From Botryosphaeria dothidea (lineage: Eukaryota; Ascomycota; Dothideomycetes; Botryosphaeriales; Botryosphaeriaceae): 64,000 nt of DNA. The stretch covers positions 868,001 through 932,000 of the forward strand of contig WWBZ02000008.1 of the NCBI GenBank assembly GCA_011503125.2, read 5' to 3'. This document shows, piece by piece, positions 48,705 through 59,753 of the stretch. The notes below the pieces were generated by a model. It ran no database searches and was not told the origin of the DNA. It saw only the letters and a program-made list of their open reading frames with translations. A program made the position numbers and the translations under genes. Every line of letters starts with the position of its first letter. Positions within the stretch are counted from its first letter, which is position 1.

Positions 48705-48936
48705 TATAAGGTAGTAAAGCCGAAATAATAGTATTACTTTTAACTAAAAATCTATATATAAGAAGAAAGAAAAGAGAGTCTAGAAAGAGAGGGCGAAGGA
48801 TAAATATATCTAGTCGCTTAGCGCTAGGCCCGTACTCTAGTATCTAACCGAGTTATTCTTAGTAAAGTTAGAGCCTCTAGTTACTATTAAGTATCTATCT
48901 AGTTACCTAGAGTAGTAGCGCTTAAGAAGCCTAATA
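48705..48936 (-). repeat. Gypsy 5' LTR (232 bp)
   Basis: Partner of 33,000-33,231, of equal length. It is followed by the TTCTA target duplication (48,937-48,941). Confidence 0.93.
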
Positions 48937-48941
48937 TTCTA

Positions 48942-51005
48942 ATATCTTAGAAGATTCTTCTTACCTTTAAGTAGCCTAGTTATAGAGGTTTATTATCTAA
49001 AATAAAAAATAATTTAGTTATTAAACTTCTAATACTATACTATCTTCGCTAGTAAAAAGAACGGCCCTATTTACTTTAACCCTACGTATAAAGCGGGAGA
49101 TATAAGCTAGAACACGGGGCCTTAAGCTAGAAAAGAAAACTAAGAGAGTTTAGACGAAAGAGAGATAGTTAATAGACCGTACTTCTTATAGATTAAAGAA
49201 GCTAGTAATAAACGGTTCTTAGATAAGAATAATATCTATTTTAAGCTCTATTACTAGCTATAATAGCCCTTCGGTAGCTAGGCTTTTCCGGGCGACGTTA
49301 GCTTATAGTACTCTTATATATTCTATAGATATAGAGTCTAATTCCGCTTAGAGTACGTCGGGGATTTTAATTCCCTATATTTTTCGGCTTTATAGGAGAC
49401 TTCTAGTAGGGAGAGTCTCTTATTAGTTACTCTTTTAGCCTTCTCTTTAGTAGAGAAGGCTATATAGATTAAGCTAGCCTATTAGGCTTTTCTTCGGGAT
49501 TTAGAGGTTAGCTAGTATAGCTCTCTAATTACGTTTAGGCCTTAGTTAAAAGCCTTAACCTCTTCCTTAATAAAGAAAGAGAATTTCTTATTTATATAGT
49601 TCTAGAGAATAGTTATAGAGACGCCGTATATAGCTATCTTATACTAGAGCCTATTAATCTTAAGATTATAGAAGAGAATAATCTTTAAGATAATAGTAGA
49701 GTTCTTAGCTAGGAAGTCTACTATATAGGCTTCTATATACGTAAGAACTACGTTTTTCTTCTCTAATATCGAGACGGTTAAGATAACTAGGTTATTTAAT
49801 TTAAATTCGGCTTTAAAGGCTTCGTTTATTACGTTACGAAGGTAGAGTAGGTATAGAGAGATCTCGTTCTAAGGCTTTAGGACGACCTATCTTTCTCTAA
49901 TCGGGGCGGGCTTTAGGGCCGGTCTAGTCCTCTTCGTTAGGGGGACTATTTACTATTCTTCTTACTTAACTACTTCCGCGTAGAAGAGAGTACGGGCTTA
50001 GAAGGCCGGAGTAGTTTAGAGAGCTTAACGAGATTAGGGGGGTCGGAGAGCCTAGAGGAGCTAGGGGGCTTAAGAGACCTAAGAAGCTTAGCGGCCTTAG
50101 AGGGCTTTAGCTAGTTCTCTAGCCTAGTTAGCTAGTACTCTTATCGTATTCTCTATTAAGCGGATTTAGATAGCTAGGATAGATTTTAACCGGTTAAGTA
50201 TACCTTTTTCTATATATTCGCGGAAGATATTTATAAGGTCGAGGATTTCTAGGCTTTTTTCCTTACTATTCTCGAGATCCGCCGCTTTAATTAGATAGTT
50301 AAGAGTAGCGTCGAGGGCCTCGCTAGAGGAACGGAATATCTTCGTAGGGGTAAACCGAGTGCGTGCCTAGTACCTAAAGACCGGGGAAGGAGAGAGACTA
50401 GTTAGGTTAATTATCCGCTTCTAGCCTTAAGTTTTAGGGATAAGGGTCTAGGTAGGAGTCTCTTAGGCGTCTTCTATATAAATTTTAGTCTAGTTTAGTT
50501 AAGGGGTTCCGTATTCCGTAGGTGGGGCTGAGGGGCTCGTGATAGGAGAGCCTAGGATTACCCTATTAGGCGGCGGGCTGCCTGGGGGGTCTAGAGGTAT
50601 ATCGTTGGGTAGGCTTAGGTGTCGGATAATAGATGTTCCGTAGAGGAAATTTTCGCCCACAGGATTTTAGGAGTAGAATTTATATAAGAAGAAGTAGGAT
50701 TACGAGCGTTTGATTACTGTAGATGTAATGCACTTTCGTCTCCTATTATTTCTAGTCTTCCTCTACCTCTATATAAAATTTGGGCCGAGTCCGAGAGGTC
50801 GTGGTAGGTATAGTGGGGTGTGGATTACGCGCAGGTGTGGTTCCTCAGCCAGCACCTCTTTATCCCTATACTACGCAGTAGCGCGTATAGCCACAAAGCT
50901 AGAATTCGAGACTCTAGCTAAGGGAATTAGGGGCTTTCGATAGATGTCGATCTTGGCGTGGTCCTGAAGCAACAAGAATGCGGTTTGTCGATGCGTGTCG
51001 GATCG
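48942..51005 (-). mobile_element. LINE A, 5' part (start of ORF2, ORF1, 5' UTR)
   Basis: The N-terminal endonuclease joins 32,999 in frame (minus strand EESSKILERV). Further right lies the ORF1/gag-like region, about 49.1-50.5 kb, too mutated for motif calls. The last 0.5 kb (about 50,520-51,005) has normal CpA/TpG and ends at the TCTGCCAGAGTAT duplication. The rebuilt LINE A is about 5.7 kb, a normal length for a two-ORF LINE. Confidence 0.75.
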
Positions 51006-51018
51006 TCTGCCAGAGTAT
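51006..51018. repeat. Target-site duplication of LINE A, right copy
   Basis: TCTGCCAGAGTAT, identical to 24,461-24,473. Confidence 0.85.
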
Positions 51019-51830
51019 GTACGGTGCTCACGGAAGGTTTTTACAAGCCGGCGCTCATTCTAGATGTTGTCGTCTCCTGGCATCGGAACTGGGCTTTTGT
51101 TGACGATGTTCGCAGAGGTCGTTCTTCTGCTGTAGTTGAGAAGTTGACCTCCTTATGGCTGTGCGAGTAGAACCCCCGCACGCCGCAACCTTCGGGCTGC
51201 ATCTCACCTCTGTTCGCAGTATACTGGACCAATATTGCCAATCTAACTGCGCTGTGCTTTAAAATGTGAAGAAGTGCATGAATCGGCAGGTTAGTGTGCG
51301 CAGAAACTGTCTTCGCGCTGCGCGACGAGGATATCCGCCAGTTTTCGCAGCAACACGCACACCAAATGCCTGAGTCTTTCAATGGCGTCTTCTCGATCGT
51401 GTGGCTGGATGGTTCTGTCGATCAAAATCACTTCTCAGCTGTTGGCAGAAGCCTCTTCCGCGAAGGGTTGGCAGCACACACTTGCTCGGCCAGGGAAATC
51501 ACTGCACGGATAAGTTCAACACATTGCCGTGGCTCAACGTCTACTAGGAATGCTGCCTATGATTTGCTCAGGATAGTCAATGCTTGGGTATATATGTATG
51601 AAAACTCCAATCCCCGGTTCAAATGACATGGATGATAGCCGTAGTCGCGTGGAGGAAAATGCCCAGCCCTTTTCCGCACACACCCCATCCGATTGCTTCC
51701 CACAAACGAAACATCCGCCCGTGCCCCGCCCCCCGCCGGAGCCCAAGACATATACTCACCTGCGCTGACCGCTCCCGCCTCCGCGCATTCCTCCTCTTCC
51801 CTCCCGCCGCCCTTCCACACATCCTCCGAA
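51019..51830. other. Right flank of the transposon block, no gene supported
   Basis: CpA/TpG content is normal. Frames on both strands start at GTG or lack splice support. Nothing recognisable crosses the old insertion site (24,473/51,019). Confidence 0.4.
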
Positions 51831-52669
51831 TCAGCCACGCTGTCCGCCCATCTCCCGCGCGCACGACCTCCGCCCCGCGAACGCCGCGCGCTGCTCGCCC
51901 GGCCGCGCGTACATCCAGTACCGTGGATGGCGGCGGGCCGAGCTCGGCAGTCCGCAGAGCTGCTCGGGCGGGGCGGCGGGGGCTGCCGGCTGCAGCTCCG
52001 CCGGCGACGCGGCGCCCGCGGGGAAGAAGACGCCGGCGGCTGCTGCGGGCGGGTGGCTGTGCGGGGGCGCGTGCGCGCGCTGTGGGAGGCCGTGGGGGCC
52101 GTGCCAGGCCGCTTGTTGGTGGTGCTGGTCGGGGGCGAAGGGAGTCGCGCAGGGAGTCGCGCAGGGCGTGTTGGGGGGTGAGAGGAGGCCGAACGGCGGG
52201 GCGAAAGGGGTGGGATGGGGCTGTGGGATTGTGAGGGGAAGCGGGAGGCCGGAGGGTATGTCGGAGAAGTTGAAAGGGACGTTCGGAGGAGGTGGAGGAG
52301 TGCTGAAGCAGGGCGTGGGAAAGTCGGGGAGAGGATGAAGATGGAGTTCGGGCGTGTGCCGGCGCCGGAAAAGAATGGGCGGGTCAGTTGGGTGGAATGC
52401 TCCCATCTGCGACGGGCCTCGTAAGCGCTTGATGCGGCAAAAGTAGGCGTGGCGCGGGACTTACCCGGAAGAAGAGGCATTGGTGGCCGAACATCCTACA
52501 GTTTATGCAACGGCCGGATGAGTCAATACCCATGCATCGCCGCTTCAGCTTCCGACAGTGCTGGCACTTTGATATATCGATGGGTTAGCCTGCAGGCCGC
52601 GAAGAACCCGTGGGGATGAGTACTAACCGCAATGGGGTTTCGCCTTCTATCACCTGATCGCGAGGCCAT
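51831..52669 (-). CDS. Zn(II)2Cys6 transcription-factor-like protein
   Basis: Three exons: 52,669-52,628 (42 nt), 52,566-52,465 (102 nt) and 52,406-51,831. They give 720 nt, 239 residues, all junctions phase 0. The introns have GTTAGT and GTAAGT donors and a GGCTAAC or CTTAC branch. Exon 2 is almost exactly the DNA-binding cluster: C15-x2-C18-x6-C25-x8-C34-x2-C37-x6-C44 (CQHCRKLKRRC, then CINCRMFGHQC), a fungal binuclear zinc cluster. The rest is Pro/His/Ala-rich and may be an activation region. No fungal-specific middle homology domain is visible, and the protein is short for the family, so the C-terminal exon boundary could be wrong; a longer product spliced before 51,831 is possible. The zinc cluster itself is certain by pattern. 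Confidence 0.75.
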
Positions 52670-54884
52670 GTCCTAGACCGTATTGACACCGAGGCTCGGG
52701 AGAGGAAGTAGCGAGCTATTGGTCGGAGAGATTTGAAGAGAAGATGCACTGGCAGGGAGCTGAGAAATTCCTCCGATACAGGGACGGGCTTTAAAAGCAT
52801 TGTCTCAGATGAGTCGGCTCGACAAAGGTATCGTCCACGCTGGAAGAATCTTGGTACTGTCACGGAAGCCCGCATGGCGGAAATATGACATGGTTGGAGA
52901 TGACATGGGTGATATGCGCAGCTGTAGATTGAGGCAAACAGCAGTTTGACAATTGCCTGTCCAGACGGCGTCGGCATCTGCAAGACGGGATGGTACAGGC
53001 TCTTGCGTGATGTTCCCTTGATGACAAAGTGCCAGCTTGGATGTCCTTGTTCATCTGACATCGTGAAGATATGTATGCAGAAATATTCATCAGAGCTAGA
53101 TTACTTCACGCAAGCGTGAACAATAGGGTGCAGAGGAAATGTGCATGTCAGAGCGCAGACAAGTCCGAGGATTCATCCACAAATAGAGTGCTGATCAAGC
53201 GGATCTGGCACTGCATTTCCCTCGGGTCATCATACATACTAGGCTGTTTCTGGGGAATTATGCCGGCGCGGCCCATGTCCGCCGACTATGGAGCCTTTGA
53301 GCAGGGACTGGCAGCGGCTTTTGCACAACATGACACGTCGGCTATGTTTTCGACAGGGCCTATGTCATGGTAATGCGATAAAACCCCTCTCGCATCTTAC
53401 GATTGACGTGAATACCTTTTCCCATATTCCAGAGCCCTGTCGATAGCCAAACAGAAGGAATCGGAACATAGCCGACCTATCGCATCTTGGGAACATCTGC
53501 CAGCCCCTACTCGAAAGCCTCAAAATCTTCGCCCTGGCCGTCCGATATTGTCTGACGGTGTAAGAATTGGTGGCACCACCTGCCGTGGGACTTTTGAGGA
53601 CCAAAGGCGGTTGGCAGATCCTCGAGATTGATGTCGTTCCTGAGTAACCTTGCGAGGAGGCCCGAGGGACGAGGAGCAGGCCTGTCAAGTGAAAGTTAAG
53701 CCTGTCAGTGCTTTTAGCTCTGGTTACTCAACGTTGCTGTGAAACGGGGAACGCGAGGCGAGACGGGAATAACGAACGGGGTGGGGATGTCCTCGGCCCT
53801 TGCAGGATCATCGGGCAGGATCATCTCCAACCCCTGCATGCATGCACGCAACGTGCCACGGAGTCCCTGTTTCACCACGCCAAGGAAGGTGATGTCGTGT
53901 GAAGATGCTGGGATTGCGAAGTGTTGAATCCGCGCAGTTGCTCGTAAGTTCAGCGCAACTGGCCACCCCACTCGTTCTACTACTCACCAAGCTTCACGCC
54001 GTTCGGCAATGGCGACTATGGAGAAGAAAAAGGATGGGTGAGATGCGGTGGGTAGGGGAGGAGCGGTCATGTTGTGGCACAGCCAGATGGGCCGCAAGGT
54101 TGGCAGGATCTCGTAGTCAGCGTAACCCAGGTTCACATTCAGGCAAGGGCCATCGCCCGTCAACCCGGCTCTTCAAGCTTGACATCCATCACGTCACCCG
54201 CGAATCCTGGTCACCGAGTGGAACCTCGACGACGATGACCCTTCGCCGCCTGTGCTACCCGCGGACCGGCCAGGTTCATCTTGTTGTACCTACCAAGTCA
54301 CCGCAGGGCTAGACAACCGCTGACTTGAGTCCTCAACAAGAAAGAGAAGCGGTGAGCATAGCCAAGTCAACCGCATGCAATGTTATTGGCTAACAGTGAT
54401 TCCGTGAGCTCTACAGAACGGTATGAAGACGTGCTTGGCTGGCGTGCACTTCCGCGACTGATAGACCTCGGCTCGTCAGGTCCAAGTGCAGTCTACGTGC
54501 TCTTGCATCTCTTCCAAACCTCTAGAATGTATCTCCCAGAGTGGTTAAAAATGGAGCATTGACGCACTAATGGTGCTAATGAATGTCATCACTGCCGCAC
54601 TGGCAAACGACTCATTCCCCTGCGCTACGAGAAGTTTCAGAGGCACATATGGCCGACACGGCCTTCAAGAATCCAGCCACCCTTGCACGCATATCCTGAA
54701 CCACACCGCTTAGACTGTCCCGGCTCCGTGGTAGCCAGCCTTCCTCTGACTGCCATTATGGACAGAAACGACCACATCCGGTACTTCTCAAACGCCGCAG
54801 TGGGACCGGTAGAGAGCGAGAAGGCAAAAATTACGCACAGCGATCTTCGAGAGACGACGGTCACCCACCACCCCTAGGAGAACC
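52670..54884. other. Stretch without a supportable gene
   Basis: Short overlapping frames on both strands only. An imperfect inverted repeat (GGCTATG…CGACAGGGC at about 53,340-53,358 against GCCCTGTCG…CATAGCC at about 53,432-53,475) could form a long hairpin. Confidence 0.35.
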
Positions 54885-55256
54885 ATGACAGCTCCCACTG
54901 CCGACTTGGTCATCCACACCTACCTTCGGGTCCCGGTCAAGGGCTCCGACGCCGCTCCGGTGTGCTTGCTCCTCGGCGGAGTGCACCCATACGACAACCT
55001 GCACCGTCCATCGTCGGTGTCCATGTCCGCAGCAAACAAGGAAGCCAACTTCACCAGTACCTCCAGGGTCTTTGTAAGCCGTGCGAAGCTTCTATCAGTC
55101 GGTGGGATAAAGGGCGCCCGCAGGCAGGAAAGCCAAGCTCATCTTTCGTATCTAAACTTGTGCCATGATAGAAGGAGTGAACAGTGGCCGCCTCTCTACC
55201 CTTCGCTCAGTCACATCTTTTTTACCCCAAAATTGATGCATTTAAGCCTTCGCTGA
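54885..55256 (+). CDS. Short open frame, uncertain gene
   Basis: It starts with an ATG in a fair context (aaccATGAC) and runs 123 residues (MTAPTADLVIHTYLRVP…). A GTAAGCC donor near 55,073 suggests a splice that would change the C-terminus. No domain was recognised; it may be the first exon of a small gene or chance. Confidence 0.25.
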   Translation: MTAPTADLVIHTYLRVPVKGSDAAPVCLLLGGVHPYDNLHRPSSVSMSAANKEANFTSTSRVFVSRAKLLSVGGIKGARRQESQAHLSYLNLCHDRRSEQWPPLYPSLSHIFFTPKLMHLSLR

Positions 55257-56026
55257 TGGCTTCGCGCATCGGCTTCGTACTCATGCTGTATGCTATCCTC
55301 CCACCAACGAAACGCTGGGCCTTTAAGCCGGTCATGGATGCGGTAGTGGAAGCCAATTGACCCGCGAGAACACTTGACGGAGATGCTGTAGAGATCGCCG
55401 TCATCGCTAAGGCCCTGATCGAAGAGCTCAAGCATCTGCATCTCTCGACCAGAGGCATCACACGCACCACACGCACCTCCGAGTGAAACTGCGGAGACGG
55501 CTACATGGCACGCGCCCCTTTCTCGCTAGAGGACAGCTGTCCTTCAACGAATGGATCGCACAGAGTGTTCCCGCCTTCAGCTTGAGCCTTAGCTTCAACA
55601 TCTTTGTACTTGGTTTCATATAAACAGCAACACTTGGGGCTTGCATCAACAGCGCCATTTTCTCAGATTGAAGTTATAGTCTCGAAGTGAAGGATCCGGC
55701 CATGAGAAAGTACTATGATTTTCTCCTTTCGGCACACGATGGGAAATGCCTTACTATCCGGCTCCACAACCCAAATGAAGATCGGAGTTGCCCAGGACAA
55801 GGAAGACTTTCTCCGAACGTCGTCGATGACGAATGGCGGCGACGATGTGGATATAAAGTTGGACGTGGCAGGCGAATACACAAGCGGCGGGACGGGCCGC
55901 CATGTATATTGTCAGGGATCACTCGAACCCCCCGGTCACCAGACGGGAAGATGCATAGGGACAACCCAACCCGCGCACAATGGCTACGAGCCGCGACAAG
56001 AAATCAACAACCAGCCAGCGGCAGCC
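55257..56026. other. Upstream region of the 56.0-kb gene
   Basis: No gene recognised. The presumed promoter and 5' leader of the following gene lie at the right end. Confidence 0.35.
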
Positions 56027-56274
56027 ATGGAGGGCCGCCGGGCAGATTGCGACGTCCACGCCATCACCGAAGCGATCCAACACTCCATCCGCCTGCACGC
56101 TCCGTCCTCCCTCGCCGCCCTCGTCCGCCTCGTCTCGCAGCGCCTCGAGAGCCACTACGGAATCTCGCGCAGCATACGCGAGCTCTTCGACCGGACGGTC
56201 CTGCTGCTTTACGGCATGCGACCCGCGCAGCAGCCAGTCGCCAGGACGCCGCGCCCGGCCCCACCCAAGGGTAA

Positions 56275-56317
<43 letters not shown>

Positions 56318-56546
56318 CGCAGCCTCGCTGACAGCGCGTGATCACTTCCTAGACCTACCGGCGGGCCAGGTGCTCCCGATACCTCTGCGCACCCGTCGTC
56401 CTGCGGCGCCAAACGCTCGCGTGGCGATGCCCGACATCACGCTGCCGCCGATGCTCTACAGACCGCCGCCGTCGAAGCTGCTGCCCGTCCTCGAGCCCAG
56501 GCGGCGTCCGATTCCCGAGCCGGTGCTCCCTGCGCGCCCGGGCTAA
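56027..56546 (+). CDS. Two-exon basic protein of unknown function
   Basis: The ATG at 56,027 is in an excellent context (gcagccATGG). Exons 56,027-56,270 and 56,353-56,546 sum to 438 nt (145 residues). The GTAAGC donor is at 56,271, with a GCTGAC branch and a TTCCTAG acceptor. Residues 1-75 form an amphipathic helical region (HAITEAIQHSI, then LAALVRLVSQRLES, then SIRELFDRTVLLLYG). The second half is Pro/Arg-rich (MPDITLPPMLYRPPPSKL…). The 82-nt intron is filled largely by an (AG)19 tract starting 6 nt after the donor. No family recognised; no signal peptide or membrane segment. Confidence 0.6.
56277..56314 (+). repeat. (AG)19 microsatellite inside an intron
   Basis: 38 nt of perfect AG repeat between the 5' splice site and the branch region of the 56.0-kb gene. 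Confidence 0.97.
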
Positions 56547-57336
56547 AGCACGACCACGATACTGCCAAAAGTTGACACAAAGGGCCGACCGGACGACCGA
56601 CGAAGGCTTTCTTTCACCATCTACAACCCCCCGCCCCCCCCCCCCCACCCTGTTGCAAGCGACCGCTAGCGTGATGTGCCTGTTCCGTTCACAGATGCTG
56701 CTCCGACCTATCACACCACGGCAATACGGACAAAACCCTTGTTCTGGAGGGATTTACAACCGTCGCGCTAGCGGTCAGATGGAAGACGGGGTGTACGCAC
56801 GCGCACAGCATCGGGTCTCGTCCTTTTCGAGAGCGACAAAGCGAGGGAAGTGGTGCTGGCTTGATTGGTAGACGGACGAAAAGGGAAGCGAGTAACACGT
56901 AGCAGCGAGGTTATTCTACAGGCCAAAAACAGCAGGCAGGCTTGATCAAGGGCGTTCGTTTCAAATTGCCACTGGAATATAAAAAGGATCCGGGCGCATC
57001 TCCGTGCCTTTCCCCCCCTTGTTCCGCACCAGAAAATTGTATCTCTGGGGTCGGGAGATAGAACTCAGCCTGCTACCGGCCAGGGCTTAGCTCAGCCCAG
57101 CTTGGCCAGACGGAGAAAACGCTCCCATCAGCCTCTAGGATTAAGCTGTTCCAAATCGTTGCGCCAATTCTTGAGGACTTCCGTGTTGCAACCTGACATT
57201 ATTCAGGCTGAGTTGCCTGCCTGCACTGTGCGCGCTCAATAGCAACGGCCAAAAAAAAAAGATGCATCAACCCGCCCCGTGGCATTTGTGAAAAAACAGG
57301 TGCATCACACCCCACCAATAAGGGACGGAGTTCGCA
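56547..57336. other. Intergenic stretch
   Basis: C-rich run at about 56,627-56,647. No gene supported. TATAAAAAGG at 56,978 is a possible plus-strand TATA element without an obvious downstream gene. Confidence 0.4.
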
Positions 57337-57771
57337 TCACAGTTCTTGCCAAACGCTCATGCATCCGCTCTTCCAAGACAACAAGTCTTGGGCCTTGCCT
57401 GAAGGACCCACGACGGTGGGAGGCTTGTCGAGCTGAAAGTCTACCCTGAGCAAATCTTGCGAAGACCCCTTGCGCACCAACGATCGCCGTACAGGCTCCG
57501 GAACTGTGGAGGCGATGGGCAACACATGAACGGCGCTGACATGGCCAGGATCGATTAGGGCATAGAGACAGTTGTGGATCGAATCCACCTGGAAGGGGAC
57601 TCGAATCCGGAAGATGGACGTGTTTTTGGAGGTGTCGATACTAAGGAACAGAGTCACTGGAGGGTCTGGCCGCAAGAAGACAACAGAATCATCATCGGCA
57701 TTACTCCAGCTTGGGACCACTGGAGCCTCCTCAATGAGGTACTTGCCGTCAGGTCTCGGGGTAGCATCCAT
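57337..57771 (-). CDS. Protein of unknown function, 144 residues
   Basis: Single exon, ATG at 57,771 (context gcaATGG), stop at 57,337. Its composition is protein-like: globular, β-rich segments such as VTLFLSIDTSKNTSIFRIRV and NCLYALIDPGHVSAVHVLPI, with no low complexity. No signal peptide or membrane segment. The frame could be the N-terminal exon of a longer gene, but I see no convincing donor before the stop. No family recognised. Confidence 0.55.
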   Translation of the reverse strand: MDATPRPDGKYLIEEAPVVPSWSNADDDSVVFLRPDPPVTLFLSIDTSKNTSIFRIRVPFQVDSIHNCLYALIDPGHVSAVHVLPIASTVPEPVRRSLVRKGSSQDLLRVDFQLDKPPTVVGPSGKAQDLLSWKSGCMSVWQEL

Positions 57772-59753
57772 TGCCCATCCTCTCGGATTTGAGTATCTCC
57801 GTTAGCGGTTGTGAGCATCGAAGCGGTACAAGCATGAGGAGAAAACAAGAAATGATAGCCCCATCGCGCAATTCAACACGAGATGGAATCCCGCCCACCC
57901 AGGCTCTTCGACGTTGAGGCCTGGAGCAGCCTTGACTCTGACACTATTCACTAGGCTGCAAGACGGACGCGGTGATAGAAGAAAACGGCAGTCACCCTCC
58001 CGGCGATACGGTCCCAACAGTCCCGTAGTGTTGCAGCGCCCTTGGCCCTGCAATTTGCGGGACTGCTCTTTGTCTCTGGGCGCCTTCACAAGTCTCCATC
58101 CACAGCCGCGATGCATCTTCCAGCAACGCGGACGGATGTTCTCAAGGCACCGAGATAGAAGATACGGCAATCCGTCTGCCCAAAGAGGGTGCCCCTACAG
58201 ACCCCCGGTACCACCCGGGTGCACGAAGCATGGCCTGCTCTTTGTCTCTGCAACGTCCGGCTCGCAGCCAGCGAGCCGCTACCTACCCCTCCACCCGACC
58301 GGGCTTCTGAGCAGCCCTGACTCCCAGTGTTGTATGATTGTGCCAAGGGGAGTGCGTGACGCGGGTTATACCGAAAACGATTGCGGAAGCTCGATCTGGT
58401 CGGCGATGAGGACAAATGGTGGGACGAGAATCGATCGCGCGATGCTCCTGAGCGCCGGCGGCCTGTCGGTACAAGTCAAAACGAGTTTCAGAGACTAAGT
58501 TTGACGCGTCCATCTCGCGCGTGCATGTTGAGAGGCGGGTCCGATGGATTGTGGAGGCGGTGGTAGGGCGCGCAACATACACTGGGAGAGGCGACGTAGC
58601 GGCCACAAGGCCGCTACAATGGCAACGCGGAATCGACGGTCACGGAGGGGGCCTGAACGAGAGATTGAACAAGTAGGCGGGTGGGTGGTGGAGAGATGGA
58701 GATGGCGTCAGGCGTTGGGGAAATGCGGAGGTGGCCGGGGCCAAGGGCCTGATCGCCAGCTCCCGCAGCTTATGTAAGCATCTAGCGCTTCCACTACCCA
58801 GCATTCTGGAAGCTCACGGTCGAATCCTCCATCCTCCTTTCATCGCGTGCACGCTCTTCGCGCGATTGGGCCTTCTTGAGAAAACACGGAGCGTGCTGGT
58901 TGACGCATTTGCGGTTTGTTGTGACGCACCCATGGATTTTGCGACAAACATGGCTGGATGATAGGACGGAGGAGGTGGAGAGGAACCGACGGACAGTGCA
59001 GTCTCCCCTCTCTCCTTCTGTCTTTCCATACGCCCTCGCCACGGTTTCTCTCGCGGCAACGACTAGTAAAACCCCGTGTTCAGAGCAACAGCCAAATCAG
59101 TTTGACCGGTTCGATCTCCCATAAGCTTGCACATGCACAAGCGCCGCAGCCTCGCAAATGATACAGATGCTCAGAACGCTGGCTGGAAAAACTTCACCTG
59201 CAACGATGCTCTTAATCCAGTCAAGCGCGCTCGCACCTGCACCTCCACTGCCGCCTGCAGACCCAACCTCTCGGCTTCGGGCGGCTTGCGCTCATGCCTT
59301 TCCACGCCACCGCAACATATCGAATCCGCACCGCTCGCTACCGCCCGCGGGCCCTTGTCATCCTACAAAGAGCGCGTCAAGCTCTGCGTCGAGCTCGCCG
59401 GCCCTCCTGCCCACTGGATTACCCCTCTTGCCGCCGAAGGAGGAATGAAGTTCAGGCAGAGCATGGTTGATTATTGATGGATTGATTGGGCGATGGATGC
59501 CAATGGCCTGTGCCACTTACTCTACACATGAGAACCCTCTTTGGCTGCAACACGCGTGTCTTCGCTTGCGGCCATACAATCCGATCGCCCATCGCGCTAT
59601 CAAAAGCCCAATTCTTTTTCGCCGCCCTGCGTTGGTCCTGCTGCAGGTCGCATCACTCGCCATGAAACAGCCAGCACCCGACGCCAAGATCTCCACCACC
59701 ATCTCTCACAACACTGTTCACACACGTGCCGTCGCCCAACCAAGGAGCCTCCC
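57772..59753. other. Stretch without a confident gene
   Basis: The only candidate is a plus-strand frame from ATG 59,133 to 59,477 (MHKRRSLANDTD…), 114 residues, whose end (…HWITPLAAEGGMKFRQS) looks protein-like. It has no domain or splice support. Elsewhere there are overlapping short frames only. Confidence 0.3.

Noticed and set aside
50710..50943. Plus-strand open frame of 77 codons
   Set aside because: It lies antisense within the 5' part of LINE A, with no domain or splice support.
51557..52480. A 307-residue minus-strand frame overlapping the zinc-cluster gene
   Set aside because: It is a Ser/Pro/Arg-rich shadow. The frame that follows the CAG acceptor at 52,407 joins the zinc cluster in phase and has a more protein-like composition.
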